DNA of 64,000 bases from Chimonanthus salicifolius (GCA_013350335.1 CM023538.1:48602201-48666200), one strand, 5' to 3'. Positions 12,701 through 27,700 are shown, numbered from the stretch's first letter. Numbers and translations are program-made. The notes: generated from the sequence alone by a model not told the origin.

Positions 12701-15700
12701 TGGAAAGCAAGGTGTGCCCCAACACACACATAAGTAAATGCAGAATAAAAGCTTTCAAGTGAAAGCGAAAGCGAAAATGAATAAAATGTAACAAAGTTAA
12801 AATAACACTGCAAACAGGGTGTTCTAAAAAGATTCGACAATCAAAACACATCAAAGAAGAAAATAACACCGTGACATGGTGTTTTAAAGCATAAAGTAAA
12901 TAAATTACTCAGTTCCTTGTCCCGAATCAAAGATCCGAGAGTTCAGCCCAGAGGGTACAAAAAACAGTAAATGACAGTAAGCAATAAACACCCTAATGGT
13001 ATTGAACTTTGGATTTAAATACAATATGCAATGCATTTCAAAATATAACAGTGTGGTTGAATCTCCTCATCATTAACTGGCGGGTGTTTTGAAGAAGATT
13101 GTAAAAAATGTGTAAGTACACACTTAAAAGAAAGATCTCAGAAAGCAAGGCGTGCACCAACACACGCATAAGTGAATGCAAAATAAAAGCTTTCAAGTGA
13201 AAGCGAAAATGAATAAAAAGTAACGAAGTTAAAATAACACCGAAAACGGGGTGTTAAAAAAAGATTCGGCAATCAGAACACATCAAAGAAGAAAATAACA
13301 CCCAGACATGGTGTTTTAAAGCATAAAGTAAATAAATTACTCAGTTTTTGGTCCCGAATCAGAGATCCGAAAGTTCATTTCAGTGGGTACAGAAGGTAGT
13401 CAATGAAAGTAAGCAGTAAACACCCTAACGTTCGACATGACTTTTGGTGCAGTTCTTAGGCGTCGATACATGCCTAACCTCCAGTGAGACGAGTTGAGCA
13501 CGAAACACTTGTGAAATGGGCAATATTCATATCTGTAGCCTTAGACAAGTTCCGAGCAGAACGTTCGTCACTAGAATCTGCTCTTCACTGAGATGGCATA
13601 CAGACCAGGAAGTCCTGTAGATGGAGATGTTCCGTAAGTAATAGGTGCATAGGCCTCTAGACATTTCGAATGGGTGTTTGGGATTTTAGAGCTTATCCCT
13701 CGGAAGCGAGTTCGAGAATGGACCTAAATTGCACGAAGTATCTGAAAGTTCCCGGTGTGCTAGAACACGATTATTTCTAGAGGGGGGTGAATAGGACAAT
13801 CCCAATTTTTGTGGTCTTCCCAAATTTCTTGATTCATTAAAACATTTGCAGTGGAATAAACAAGATTAATCAAGAGAAATGTGTTGTGTGATAAGAGAGT
13901 GTGCCAATAATATATCAATCACACAAAGAAAAGGCCAAACATCCACAACACTCGATGTATAGTGGTTCGGAATAAATCCCTCCTACATCCACTGTTGGAT
14001 TCACCCAACCTTGGGTTATTCCAAATACACTATGTGGGGAATTACGCCCTCACGAATAGAGTAGGAATTCCACCTACACAATTGAATGAGAATTTCACTC
14101 AATCACTTAAGATTTTGAAAGGTTCGACCTACCCTGGTTTACTTCCTTATCTCTCTATTTTCTATAGTGGTTCAAGCATCTTGCTTTAATCCACTTCACA
14201 AGATGATGTTTAAATTAAATCAAACACTAAGAAACACTTGCCTTTTGAAAGCTCTCTTGATGTAGATGTTGTGGTTCTTGAAGATTCTCCCAACTTGAAG
14301 TTCGTTGATGACAAAGACGTACCTCAGTATATGCTCAATCACAAGCTTTGGGAGGGTTCTAGGATTTAAGATTTGCTAATTGACCCTAGATTTATGTTTC
14401 TCTCTCTCTTAATCTCAACCAAGGGTTTGATTGGATTCCATATGGTTCACCAATATTTAGTGCATAGAGAGGTTGGGATTTCTGGGAGTGCCTTAGGATT
14501 TTCCAAGTTAAAGGTTCCTAATGATTTCTCCAAAATCCGGAGTTTAAATAGGCATCCAAAATTTTCCCGAATTGAACTGGCGATCGATTGTGGCACCACG
14601 ATGGAGCGTGACTTGAAAATGTGTCATTGCAATGTGGCCGTTATGCAATTAATGCAGTCCCAAAGGATAGTCGACGATGGGTCGTGGCCCTCAAGTTATG
14701 CCAGCCAACAATGTGACCGTTGTGCATTAAATGCACCCTAATAGTACAACAACGGTCACCCACAATGGGTCGCGACAGATGATAGGTCGTCGAGCCCAAG
14801 TGCCGATGGGTCATCAATTGACAATAGTATCATCCCGAGGCCAACTGAATTTTACAGAGGGGTTTCCCATCTAGAACTCTGAAAATCCCAGCCGACAGGT
14901 CCTCACCACGACGGGTCGTGTCCTGTCCCTCACGATGGGTCGGCGCCTCACGATAGTATCGGCCTAAGAGTGAACTAATTTGACAGACTTTTTCCAACCA
15001 GAACTCTTGTCAATTCAGACGATGGATCATTATACCACGAAGGGTCTACCCTGTCCAAGGCGATAGATCGCTGGACATGATAGGTCGTCCTGACAGTTCA
15101 TTAGTTTTCCATGTTTAAGTCTACTTGGTTCTGTTGGATGTCAATGGTTCACTATGCTTGACTATGATTTACCAATATGTTTTCTAAGTCTAGTTTAGGT
15201 CTTCATAGGTGTGTTGGGTTCACCCTAAAGTCATCTATGGCCAATTTACCTTTGTGATTGTCATACATTTGGTGATGCTTGAATCATGCACTTGATCTTC
15301 CAATGTTTGAGGTCTTGATTCAATCTTCACACCACTCTTGAGTCTTGTTCATGGCTTCATTCTTCTAAGGCAATACTTCTCCTGAGTTATGGAATTGATA
15401 AACAGGTGACTCGGCAAGTCGAGGCACTAACAATCTCCCCCTTTGTCAATTTCCATGACAAAAACCTAGAAGCTAATGAATACAAACTTGATGACATAAC
15501 CCAACCCATTATTCTCATTTGAATACAAATAATAGAACACTTATAAGTACACATTCAAATGACAAACCCTAGGACTCTATGCTTCAAGACGTTTTGCTCA
15601 TCTTGCTCTCCCTCAAGGTGTGCCTGCAAAGATATACCTGTACACAAACAACAAGGCACAGGTGGAAGCATAGAGATCTCCCCGCAAACATTAGTCCAAT

Positions 15701-18700
15701 GAAAGCACATAGTGTTTCTCCTTTTTAATACATGGACTAACATTTGAGATTTTTTTCCCCCTTAATCATAGACTTTACTCCCAAAAGATCTTATCTCCCC
15801 AAGGTCTTTAATCTTTCTTCTAAGCTTATTCCAAGCTTCAAAATTTCTCCCCCTTTTTGTCATAAATTGATAAAGGGTGATAAGCACTGACATACCAATC
15901 CAATGTGCTTCAACAAGTCCCAACTGTTGGATTGGAGAGGAGGAGGAGGGGGAAAAAAGCCAAATGCATTTTAAAATATGCCAATATGAAACCAACTAAT
16001 GCATGCTCTGGGGAGGGAATCACTCATACAAGTATTTCACTATGAGAGAGGGTTATGAGTGAATAATTATGAACTACATAAATTATACACCAATAAAGCA
16101 TATAGTTCAAGAATGATGCATTAATATTTACCAATATAAGCACAAATGCATCAAACAACCAATACAACTTAGTTCATTCAACAAAACATTCACCAATGAA
16201 GGAACAATGAATGAACTAACACCTTATCCTTGGAAATCCATTATGCATTTGGAAGATGGAGGCTTATTTCTTCCTTTAAAACTTTCCAAGGTGTGCTCTC
16301 CTTTGCTCAACATTTTGACAGCACAATGTACCAAGTCCATTGAATTTGGACCACTTAACCATGTTGGCTTTCACCGGCCAATATCCTTTTGGCATTAAGA
16401 TTTACCTATGTAAGCACATGAAAGCCACAACATAGGTGCATTCACAAATATATTCTTGGAGAAAGGATAATTTTCCTTATTTGAACATTTCTCCAAACAC
16501 ATTTCCAATGTCTAAAGGGTTTTCCAAGATAGTGCTTGACAAGACAATTGGAAAGAATAAGTACATCCCTATAAGATTTACCATTTGAGGGATGAAGAGA
16601 GTGTGTGCTTGTGATGTATGCAAGTCCACAAGGCAATAAGTTTTGCATTTCAACCTTTGAATGCACTTGCCAATAAATGCCAAAACATTCACACACCAAT
16701 TTACATGCACAAATCCTTGGAATTTGGATCAATTTACCTTTATAAATCCAACTAAAATTTTGATCCAAACTACTCCCATAAACATGGGCATTTTCAATTT
16801 ACCATTTCAAAGACTATTGCCCATGTGTGTGAAGTCATATGATAAGGCATTCTCCGGTTTAGCAAAACTTGGTGCTTATGAACTGAAATCATTCCTCAAG
16901 ATATATACCAATAAAGAGTATAGGAATGAGAACCAAAAGCACACGACATATATTCATTTCACATATTATGTACCAATAAGATGCATAGAAATGAAGTATG
17001 AGAAATATGGCATTCAAGAATATGCAACATATACAAGTTCAAGAGAAGTCATATTTACAAACACTTGCAAAAACATTTTCAAATTCACCAATAGATATAC
17101 CAATATTAGATCAAGGGATGGTGCATGAGAGAAATGATCAATATGAACCATACAAGTGTTCGCCTTCCACCATTTTAGCTCCCATGCTTTTCACCATATT
17201 ACCATTCCATTTTTGAAGACTCCATTGAAGTTCTATACTTTGAATTGAATGGTACATGAATGGATAACACTTTCGAAAATTTGATCATATTTGGATCATA
17301 ATACCATTCATAAGCATGGAGCAAGGTTCATTCCACATGAAATTTACAAGTTGAGAATATGGAATGAAACAACACTATGTATGTGCACAAGGTCATCTCT
17401 CAAACAAGATACTACCAAATGAGTACATGGATGAAAGCTTTATAATGCATACACATACATAAGAAGTACATGAGGCAATACACAATATTCATACATTCCC
17501 AAAAAAATTCCCAAAATTAAAACAAAGGAATGAGATGAAACAAGACATTAAGTGCAAGCCCACATGCTAAGCAGCACCGATACGGGTGCGTGTATCGGAT
17601 ACGACACGTATCCGATACAGGAATACGACAAATTTTGAAAAACTAGAATACGAGTACAGCGGGATACGCCGAATTAAAAAAATATATTTTATATATATCA
17701 ACAAAATAAATTCAGATATTTACAAAAAAATCATAAATTCTACTATGAGATAAAAAACAATGTTGTCAAACAAATAAAGTAAAGGTATTTAAATAAATTT
17801 TTATTAGTTCATCAAATAATTTAAAAATAAAAAAAATAGTTTTTTAATTTTTCAAAATAGATATAAAAGATTAAAAAATAAAAGAGATGATTTTAATTAA
17901 AGCTGAAAAATGATGATAAAAAATTAAAAATATAAAACTAGTGTAAAAAGAAAAAAAGAAAAAGTCCTTATCTAAAGACTCAAAACTTAAAACTGTCCTG
18001 GCCACAATTTCGAGTTAAAAAAGGGGAGGGTGCTTACGGACTGCACATGGAAGTCCCGATTTCGAGTTAAAGGGTCAGTTGCTTCCATGTGGAAAGGAGG
18101 TCACGCACGAAAGAAGGGAGACTTACATGTGAGCAACAAAACGAAAGAAGAATGAAAGAGGCGTGCACGAAAGTCACTCACGAAAAAGAGTGACCTAATT
18201 ATGAGTGACATAATGAAATAGAGAAAGAGGCGGAAACGGAGACAAAACGAGAGAGAGAGAGAGGCGGAGATGGCACAATGAAGAGAGAAACAGAGAAGAA
18301 AAAGAAAGAAGAGGAAGAAAGGTATTCGTTTCTTCCTCCTTTCCGAAGCCATACACGTCTTCCCTCCTTTTCCTTTTTCGTGTCCCACCGTGTCGCGTGC
18401 CGTATCCTCGTCCACCTACGTGTATCGGTGAAGGATCGGGGCGTATCTGTGGCGTATCCGTATTTGAAAAATATTTAATTAATTGGGTGCGTATCCGACA
18501 CGTATCCGAGCCGTATCCGGCCGTATCCGTGTCGGATAGGCACCCGACACCGATACTAGAAGGGTTTCGAAGTATCCGTGCTTTCTAGCCCACATATAAA
18601 CAATCATTCCACAATAAACATATAACCAATTTAAAAACATGGAATGAAGCACAAAATCAGAAGAGGGTTTTTTAACTAAAACCTTATGTTCTCAGACGAT

Positions 18701-21700
18701 ACATCATCTTCACCGATTGGTCGCCTCACCGATCCATCGTCATTGGCAATGTGTCGCCATGACAGAATAGATTTTCCTTTTAAATCCTTTTTCATTTGAA
18801 ATCTCCCTCTTGATTTAAAAACACATGGCATATAATGATTTACTTATATGAAATGATATGCCATACAATTATCTTGCATAAGATCAATCCAGAAAATATA
18901 TAAACCAATTATCACATGGAATGAAAGCAAGTTACCAATAGGATTCCAAACATGTGTCAAATGTGTTAATCCACATTGGAAAACCTTAACACATCTACGC
19001 TGCCACTTGTAGGACTTGGAATTTAAGTCCACAACTATTTGACTCTCCAAGCAAGACATGTGCTATAGCCAGGAAAAATACAATCGTGTGCTTGTTTGAG
19101 TCAATGTTCCATGCCATAGCACAAAGGCTATTTGAACTCACATGAATGAAGATTGAGTTCAACTACACTTGGTCTAGAGATACTTCAATTAGGCACAATT
19201 CTTAGACCAATGTAGGACATGAGTAAGGTCTTATCCTTTAAGGATCCATTTGAAATTTTGATTCGGACCTTTCCTCTTAAATCTGTGGAATTTGGGCATT
19301 TTAATTCTTCCATTTTGAACATTTGGCCCAAATTCATTGACTTGAGACAAGAACCTCACAATCATATTCCTATCCATGGTATGAGGAGTTGTTGACTCAT
19401 CCCTTTTAGATTTGCTATTGTAGGAATTATGCAAGTGATGATGTGCTTTGTGTTTCTTAGGAAAATTCACATTCAAAATAATTTACCTTATTTTTCTTTG
19501 CAAGGTGTGAACTTCCAATGATCTCCTTCTTTCTCTTCTTTGCATTTTGAGAAGGAACCATCCACCTGATTTGCAACCTGCATTCTTCTATATTTGCACT
19601 CATGCTTGAAGTGCCCAGTTAATCCACAATAAAAACAATTTATAATAGAAGAATGAGTAGTTTGGCCTTTACCTAATCTAGTTTGGTTCATGATGCACCA
19701 ATGATGATCTTTTGATAACCCAACACCAGATTTTCCACCATGAGGTTTACCCGAAATAGATTTTTCCAGATTTAGCTCACCTTGGGTAACCATGTCTTGA
19801 GATTTCTTAAGATATTTCAAATCTGATCCCAACTTCAGCTTTTCATCTCCAAGACATTTTCCAACTTCCTTTAGCTTCAAGATATCATTCTCATATGTTT
19901 TCAAAGTTTCTTGAAACAACTTTTAAGATTCTCTCAAATTCATGATTTCATCATTTGCAATTTTCAAATTTGATGAGAGATCTTTTTCAACATTTTCACT
20001 ATGAAGTTGCCTAGAGAGTTTGGCATTCTCAGTTTTCACCTTGTGCAGATCCTTAGCCAATCTTAAACTCTCTAAGTACAAGGCATTGTAAGATTCTTGG
20101 ATGTCATCATCCTCTTCTTCACTGGAGGATTCCTCTTGGTCATGAGCAATGGAGGCAACAAAAATATTTAAAGCTTCACCTCTTTTTTAATTCTCATTTT
20201 CTGAAATAGTTTCAGAGTGTGATTCCTTTTCAATTTTATTCGAGTTCAATGAATCACATTCTTCCGTATTGTAAGAGGTATAGCCTTCCATAGGGGTGGA
20301 TAATTTTTCAACAAAATTTGTTTACCCTCTTCTGACCAAATTCCAACAAGCTCCATCAACTGAATTTATAAGGCTCTTCATTTTTGTTTCCAACTAAGTA
20401 TATTTTGAGCCAACAAAGAATGATGATTCGGAGATGAATAGATTTTTGCCCATAGATATGGTTCTAGCACGGATCAACTCGGATGGTTAAATCATTTATA
20501 AAGAACACACAAGCTTTGATACAAATTGAAAGTTCCCGGTGTGCTAGAACCGATTGTCTCGAGGGGGGTGGGGGGTCAATAGGACAATTACAAATTTTTT
20601 GGTCTTCACAAATTTCTTGATTAATTAAAACATTTGTAGCGGAATAAACAAGATTAATCAAGAGAGATGCGTTGTTTGATAAGAGAGAGTGCCAATGATA
20701 GATCAATCACACAAAGAAAAGACCAAACATCCACAACACCCGATGCATGGTGATTTGGAGTAAATCCCTTCTACATCCACTTTTGGACTCACCCAACTTT
20801 GGGCTATTCCAAATACACTGTGGGGAATTACACCCTCACGAATAAATCAGGAATTCCACCTGCACAATTGAATGAGAATTTCACCCAATCACCTCAGATT
20901 TTGAAAGGTTCGACCTACCCTAGTCTACTTCCTTATCCCTCTATTTTCTACAGTAGTTCAAGCAGTTTTCTTTAATCCACTTCACAAGATGATGTTTAAA
21001 TTAAATCAAACACTAAGAAACACTTGCCTTTTGAAAGCTCTCTTAATGTAGATGTTGTGCTTCTTGAAGATTCTCCAACTTGACATTCGTCGATGACGAA
21101 GATGTACCTCAGTGTATGCTCAATCACAAGCTTGGTAGGGTTCTAGGATTTAAGATTTGCTAATTGATCCTAGATCTATTTTTCTCTCTCTTAATCTTAA
21201 TCAAGGGTTTGATTGGATTCCATATGATTCACCAATATTTAGTGCATAGAGAAAGGTTGGGATTTCTGGGAATGCCTTAGGATTTTCCAAGTTAAAGGTT
21301 CTTAATGATTTCTCCAAAATCCGGAGTTTAAATAGGCATCCAGAATTTTTCCGAACTAAACTCGCTATCATTCGTGGGACTACGATGGATCGTGACTTAA
21401 AAATGTGCAGTTGCAATATGACCGTTATGCAATTAATGCAGCCCCAATAGATAATTGACGATGGGTCGTGGCCCTCAAGTTATGCCAGCCAACAATGTGA
21501 CCGTTGCACATTAAATGCACTCTAACAATACCATAACGGTCACCCACGATGGGTCGCAACAGATGATAGGTCGTCGAGCCCAAGTGCCGATGGGTCGCCA
21601 AATGTCGATAGTATCATCCTAAGGCCAATTGAATTTTAAAGAGTGTTTCCCATTTAGAACTCTGAAAATCTCAACCGACAGGTCGCTGCCCTGTCACTCA

Positions 21701-24700
21701 CAATGGGTCTGCGCCTCACGATAGTATCAGCCTGAGAGTGAACCAATTTGATAGACTTTTTCCAACCAGAACTCCTGTCAATCCGAACGATGGATCGTTA
21801 GACCATGAAGGGTTGTCCCTCTCCAAGGTGATAGATCGCTGGACACGATAGGTCGTCCTGACAGTTCATTAGTTTTCCATGTTTAAGTTCACTTGGTTCT
21901 GTTGGATGTCAATGGTTCACAAGGCTAGATTATGATTTACCAATATGTTCTCTAAGCCTAGTTCAGGTCTTCCTTGGTGTGTTGGGTTCACTCTAAAGTC
22001 ATCTATGACCAATTTACCTTTGTAATTGTCATACACTTGGTGATGCTTGAATCATGCACTTGATCTTCCAATGCTTGAGGTCTTAATTTAAGCTTCACAC
22101 CACTCTTGAGTTTTGTTCATGGCTTCATTCTTCCACAGCAATGCTTTTCCTGAGTTATGGAATTGATAAACAGGTGACTTGGCAAGCCGGGGCACTAACA
22201 GTATCTATGGAAACCAGAGTGCTGCAAGTTTCCTAAGAGAGAGAGAATTTGGCTGAAACGGCAAGAAAGAGATAAGTGACTGTATGTAAAAAGCAGTAAA
22301 AGGCCCCCATTTCGAACAAAGCTTAAGAGTTAGGTTCAGAGTGTGTTAGCCACTGTTAGAGACAGTCAAGTAAACACACAAGACTTATCAAAAACATGAA
22401 TTTTCCTCAAAACCTAAATTTTCTAACTGAAAAAATAATTCCAAAAATTCTAAAAAAAATACTCCATAAAAATCCCAAAAATATAGGTCACAGGTTCGAC
22501 CAGTCGGCTTTGTTCGACTGGTCGAGTGTCCTTGACCAGTCGAGTAGTGTCTTTTGGCACTGTAGATCCTCTGTTGTTGTTCGATCGATCGAGTAGTTTG
22601 CCAAATTTTTTTTTTTATTATTTTCTTCTGGCATTTTTTTTCTGAGACTTCCACTAGGTATTTTTCTCTAAAATTTTGGCCAGAGCTTCTCCAAGATGTA
22701 AACAAGAAATGGGGAAGAAGATATGGAAGAGAAAACGCACTTAGGATCTTCTAAAAATCAACACAAAAGAAGCACCATTACTGCAGTTGCAAAACTGAAG
22801 AATAGCAGAAGAAGGAAAGAAATGAAACAGAAAAAGGAATCAGAGAGCAAAAAGTGATGGAATGGTTTTAAATTTTTAACCCCAACATCTCTATTTATAG
22901 TTATTCCAAATGCTCCTCAATCGTTGGATGAGGAAATAGATGGATGGATGGTGGTGTTGCTTGCTTCCCTTTTCTTCCTCTTTTCTTTTTCATTTAAATC
23001 AAAACATTATCTTAAAAACAGTGAACTCATTTTTGGTATTTTGGAAAGTTAGTCGACAAAATCTGACACTGCAAATGGGTTCAGAACATACGAAATACTT
23101 AGGTTTGTAAAATCACGAGGTTTGTTTGACGTAAAAGGCCCATTGATCCGATGCAAAACGATGCTTTACAAGAAATTGACTGTTCACATTTTCAGAAATT
23201 AACGTTAGAGATTGGCCATCTAAAACGTCGAAATAATGCGTGTGTGGCTTTCAAAGTCTGATACTCTTAGAAGAGTGGTTTTACACACCGAGATAGTTTT
23301 AAAGTTACCATTCACTATTTTTCATATGAGACAAAGGCATAAATGACTATTTTGCCCCTCCAACTTCAACGAGTCGGATTACTGAGCTAACGGGCTCAGA
23401 TTGGTTCAAACTTGAGCTTCTCAGAAAGCTCACACAGTATTACTCTACATAATTAACCGCTCACAAAGAAGGCTTAATGGTTCAAAACACAAAGACTAAG
23501 CTAATCAAGCGTCAGGGTTTTACAAACATACTTCGACCTTATTTTCTCTTATACATTCTGATGCCTGGCAATCTCCTGTTTCCTTCATCTGTTTTCATTA
23601 TTTTGTTACCTTTATTGATTATTATTCTCGTATGACATGAATATATATGATGAAACACAAGTCAGAGTTTTTTATCACGTTCGCACCTTTTACCATAGGG
23701 TTCAAACCCAATTTTCTTGTAAAATCCAAATTTTATATAGTGATAATAGGGGAGAATATTTGTCGCAGTCATTTGTCCAATTTCTGCAAGACCATGGTAT
23801 AGAGTCTCAACTTTCTTATCCTTCTACACCTAAAAAAATGGTGTTGCTGGACAGAAAAATCGCCACCTCCTTGAGCTTGCCCTTTCACTTCTTTTTAACA
23901 TGCATGTCCCAAAGTCATATCGGCCAGAAGCTGTGTTATCATCCTGTTACCTTATTAACCTCATGCCTTCCTGAGTATTACAGAACAAATCTCCTCTTGA
24001 CCTTATCTCTTTGCACAAACCTGTCTTTATTCTTCCATTGCATGTTTTTTGGTGTGTTTCGTTTACCAGTTTTCTGGTGATAAACTGTCTCCATGGGCTA
24101 TGGGATGTGTCTTTTAGGATACTCTCCCTTCCACAAAGGCCATAAGTGTCTTGATCCCTTCACTGGTACGACATGTCACCTTTTTTGAAGGAGTCCTTTA
24201 CTTTTGTTCAGATTTATCTCCTTTTCCTCCTTTTGTTCTTCCTCTTTTCCCTACAGATATTGGTCCTTCTAACCCTACCAAGCCCCTTTTGGTGTATCAC
24301 TGTAGACGGCCCACGCCTTCAACTGTAGCTGAACCTACTCACTTATCTGCCAATGGCCAAGATCAGTCAACCACTGACCTTGATCCTCCCATTGTGCTTC
24401 GAAAAGGTAAGCGTGCTTGTACCGATTATCTCATTGATTGTTTTGTGTTTTATCATGCTGTTTCTCCTTCCTATCACAGTTTTCTTACAGCCCTGGACAA
24501 CATTAAGATTCCAAAGAGGATTGACACTGCCCTTCGTGATCCCTCCTGGAAAACCACAATGGAAGAGGAATTAGCAGCCCTTGAGAAAAATAATACCTGG
24601 GAGATGGTTCCTCTCCCTCTAGTAAAGACTCCAGTTGGGTGCAAATGTGTCTTTGCTTTGAAGCGTCATTCAGACGGGTCCATTGTCAGATATAAATCTC

Positions 24701-27650
24701 GTTTGGTTGCCAAAAGCTTTACGCAAATGTACGAGGTTGACTATCAGGAAACCTTCTCTCTTATCGCTAAGATTACCTCTGTTCGAGTATTGATTTCTAT
24801 TCCTATCACTCATGACTGGCCCTTCCATCAATTGGATGAAGAATGCCTTTCTCCATAATGATCTACAAGAGGAAGTTTATATGTTTCCCCCTCCTGGATT
24901 TGTGAAATATGGGGAGAGACAATTTGACTCCCATTCCCCTTATTCGACCTTCTTCTTCGACTGTAGTGAATTTTGAAAAATGTAGTTCTCCCTATGAGCA
25001 GAGCTAGGGCGAAACGTCTCCTAGAAGATCGAGATGAAGAAGACGAAGCCTTGTCTCTTTCCTCCACTTACTGTAGTATTGCTTCCGCATGATCCTCGTT
25101 GAGAAAATGAACACCCACAGCTTTCCTGATACGTAGTATTTCTTCACTAACCTCTTTGAGAACCCTCGATTTTGTAGGCTCTGAACCACTGGAATGATGT
25201 CAGGATCGTCGTCATCTGTCTCTTCTGAAATTTGATCCTCAACTGGACCTATAACATAGTCTGAAGGACAAGTAAGTACCCCGGAAGCTGCTCTCTTCTT
25301 CGTCTAGCTAAGAATCGGAAGCTTTTGGCTAGCGGACGTCTCAGAGATTGTGGCTGTTTGCATTGCGGCAGAAGAGACAATGTCTTTTTTAGTTGAGATG
25401 CTGAGAACAACTTCCTCATGTTTTCCAAAATCGTCTGCCCCATCACTATTGCCTCTTTCCCTGTGTTCCTTGTGGTTGGTAGAACAAGACTGAGAGGAGA
25501 GAGCTTTTGTCTCAGACGAGGCTCTGAATGGTTAACCGAAGGGCAGCTGATTGAGGTTTTGGGCTCGTCTTCTTAGGGCCAAAGGAGCGAAGTCCAGTCT
25601 ACGAGTTGGCAGATCCAAGACTCATTCTAGTAGGCATGAACCCAGAAAGTCCAAGCCCATTGAGACTAGGCCCAGATAGGTGTGGTTCAGTCCTATTATG
25701 ACTGAGTCATCAAGAGTGGATCCGTTCCTGGTCCATACCCGGCTCTGGGTGAGTCACCGTTGAGCCAACGCCTAATGCTGGCTCTTAAGAGTTTCCTCAC
25801 TCGGGCAGAGAGGAATCTCATCCTCCCTTTCAATCTGGTTTGAATTTCAAATGCCCTAATCCTATTCGCTCCAGGAGAGGTCTTTTTGCCTTTGGCAGCC
25901 GTTGCAGCTCATTCCCCGAGATTGACAGGCTTTTCAGTTTCGCCATATGGCTCAACCACCAACGACTCTTCTCCGATAGCCGGAAAGATTTTCATGTATA
26001 AACTCCAGCGGACTCAAGATCTCTTTATCAAGTTTCTATCATCAATTTTGACTACAGTTCCAAGCTCGCTTCCAAAGGTCTGAAAAATCCTCTCCGACCA
26101 TCCTTGGAACGAAAGCCGAAGCATTGCAGCCAGGTTCTCCTCGAGTGCAAGAAGAGGTTGGGGCGCCATCTTCCGTGGACTTGGAGTTTGTCGAGCACCA
26201 TAGAGTTCTTTTTTGCCCTCACCATCACTTCCTCTGATAGAAAGGAGGCCAAAAGACACTTATCACCAATAAGGCTTAAATGGGGATAAAAGCTTTCCTC
26301 TTCCAGAGTCTGAGACAATCACGACCGAGGAATCCCCATCATTCTGACTACCAGAGATTGAGACAGCCATTTGGAACTTTACTTCCTCTGATGGAAAGGA
26401 GGCCAAAAAACACTTATCACCAATAAGGCTAAAATGGGGATAAAAGTCTTCCTCTTCTAGAGTCTTGGAGACAATCCCGACCGAGGAATCTCCCATCGTT
26501 CTGACTACCAGAGATTGAGACAACCATTTGGAACTTTACTTCCTCTGATGGAAAGGAGGCCAAAAAACACTTATCACCAATAAGGCTAAAATGGGGATAA
26601 AAGTCTTCCTCTTCTAGAGTCTTGGAGACAATCCCGACCGAGGAATCTCCCATCGTTCTGATTACCAGAGATTGAGACAGCCATTTGGAACTTTACTTCC
26701 TTTGATGGAAAGGTGGCCAAAAAACACTCATCATCTCTTCCAGAGTCTTTGAGACAATCCCGACCAAGGAATCCTCATCGTTCTGACTACCAGAGTCGAG
26801 ACAACCATTTGGAACATTACTTCCTCTAATGAAAAGGAGGCCAAAAAACACTTATCACCAATAAGGCTAATATGGGATAAAAGCCTTCCTCTTCTAGAGT
26901 CTTTGAGACAACCCTGACCGAGGAACCCCCCATCATTTTGACTACCAGAGGTCGAGACCATTTGGAACTTTTCCAACGTCAGTTCGATAGTGTTGCTGAT
27001 CTGAGGCCCCTTAGCATTTTCTTTCACCTTGGACCTGGAGGATTCCCCAACCATAGAAACCCAGTTTCACTTAGGTAGCACTTTCGTTGTACTTCTTGGG
27101 TTGAGTTGCTCTTTTGTCTTTTCCTTTTAACATCTTCTTCTCTGCTCTTTTCCAGATAGACAAGGTCTTATGGCCGATCCTCTTGTCCCTCCCGAAGTGA
27201 GTTGTATTCACTTGTAGATGCCTGCTATTAAGGGGAAGACCATTGGCCATGGCATTTCTATTTCTGCTTGGATGCTCAACGCCATCCGGACGAATCCAAA
27301 CACTCTTCCCTTCGCATCCTTTTTCCTCGGTACAAAAACATCCTTGACAGTGCCCAACTACTTGAAGAAGCCCTGCAACCAATTCTTGGTGGTGAGATCC
27401 AAAAGATTAGCCACGGAGGTGGTCACTAATTCTCTAAAAGATCGATTTTTCCAGCCAGTAATCTCGTACCAAATGCCGTCCCTAGCTGAGCTCCCAACCT
27501 TGTGCCGATTCTGCCTGCCATCGCCTGTAGAATTTTAACTACACAGTTGACTTTCCAGAGTGGAATAAGTCGGATCAATAATCCTGTATCGGGACCCACA
27601 ACATCGCCATCCTGTTCAGGTGATCTCATTCTCCTTCCCTGATTTTCATC

Positions 27651-27700
<50 letters not shown>

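Larger units (their letters stand above)
13743..22200 (-). mobile_element. complete non-autonomous Ty1/copia-type retrotransposon
   Basis: 8458 bp with two LTRs (13743-15432, 20527-22200) and a perfect 5-bp TSD GTATC at 13738-13742 and 22201-22205. On the minus strand the LTRs begin TGTTAGTGCC and end GGGAACTTTCA. The primer-binding site lies next to the right LTR at 20513-20524 (TTGTATCAAAGC, against TGGTATCAGAGC for initiator tRNA-Met). The polypurine tract ACAAAGGGGGAGAT lies next to the left LTR at 15433-15446. This fixes the minus orientation. The inner 5.1 kb codes only for a gag with a zinc knuckle; no protease, integrase or reverse transcriptase is present. The LTR text GAGGGGGGTGAATAGG is typical of the SIRE/Maximus lineage (inference). 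Confidence 0.9.

Noticed and set aside
18101..18478. Open frames of 104 and 66 codons on opposite strands
   Set aside because: They lie inside the Mutator-like element, in purine-rich low-complexity sequence.
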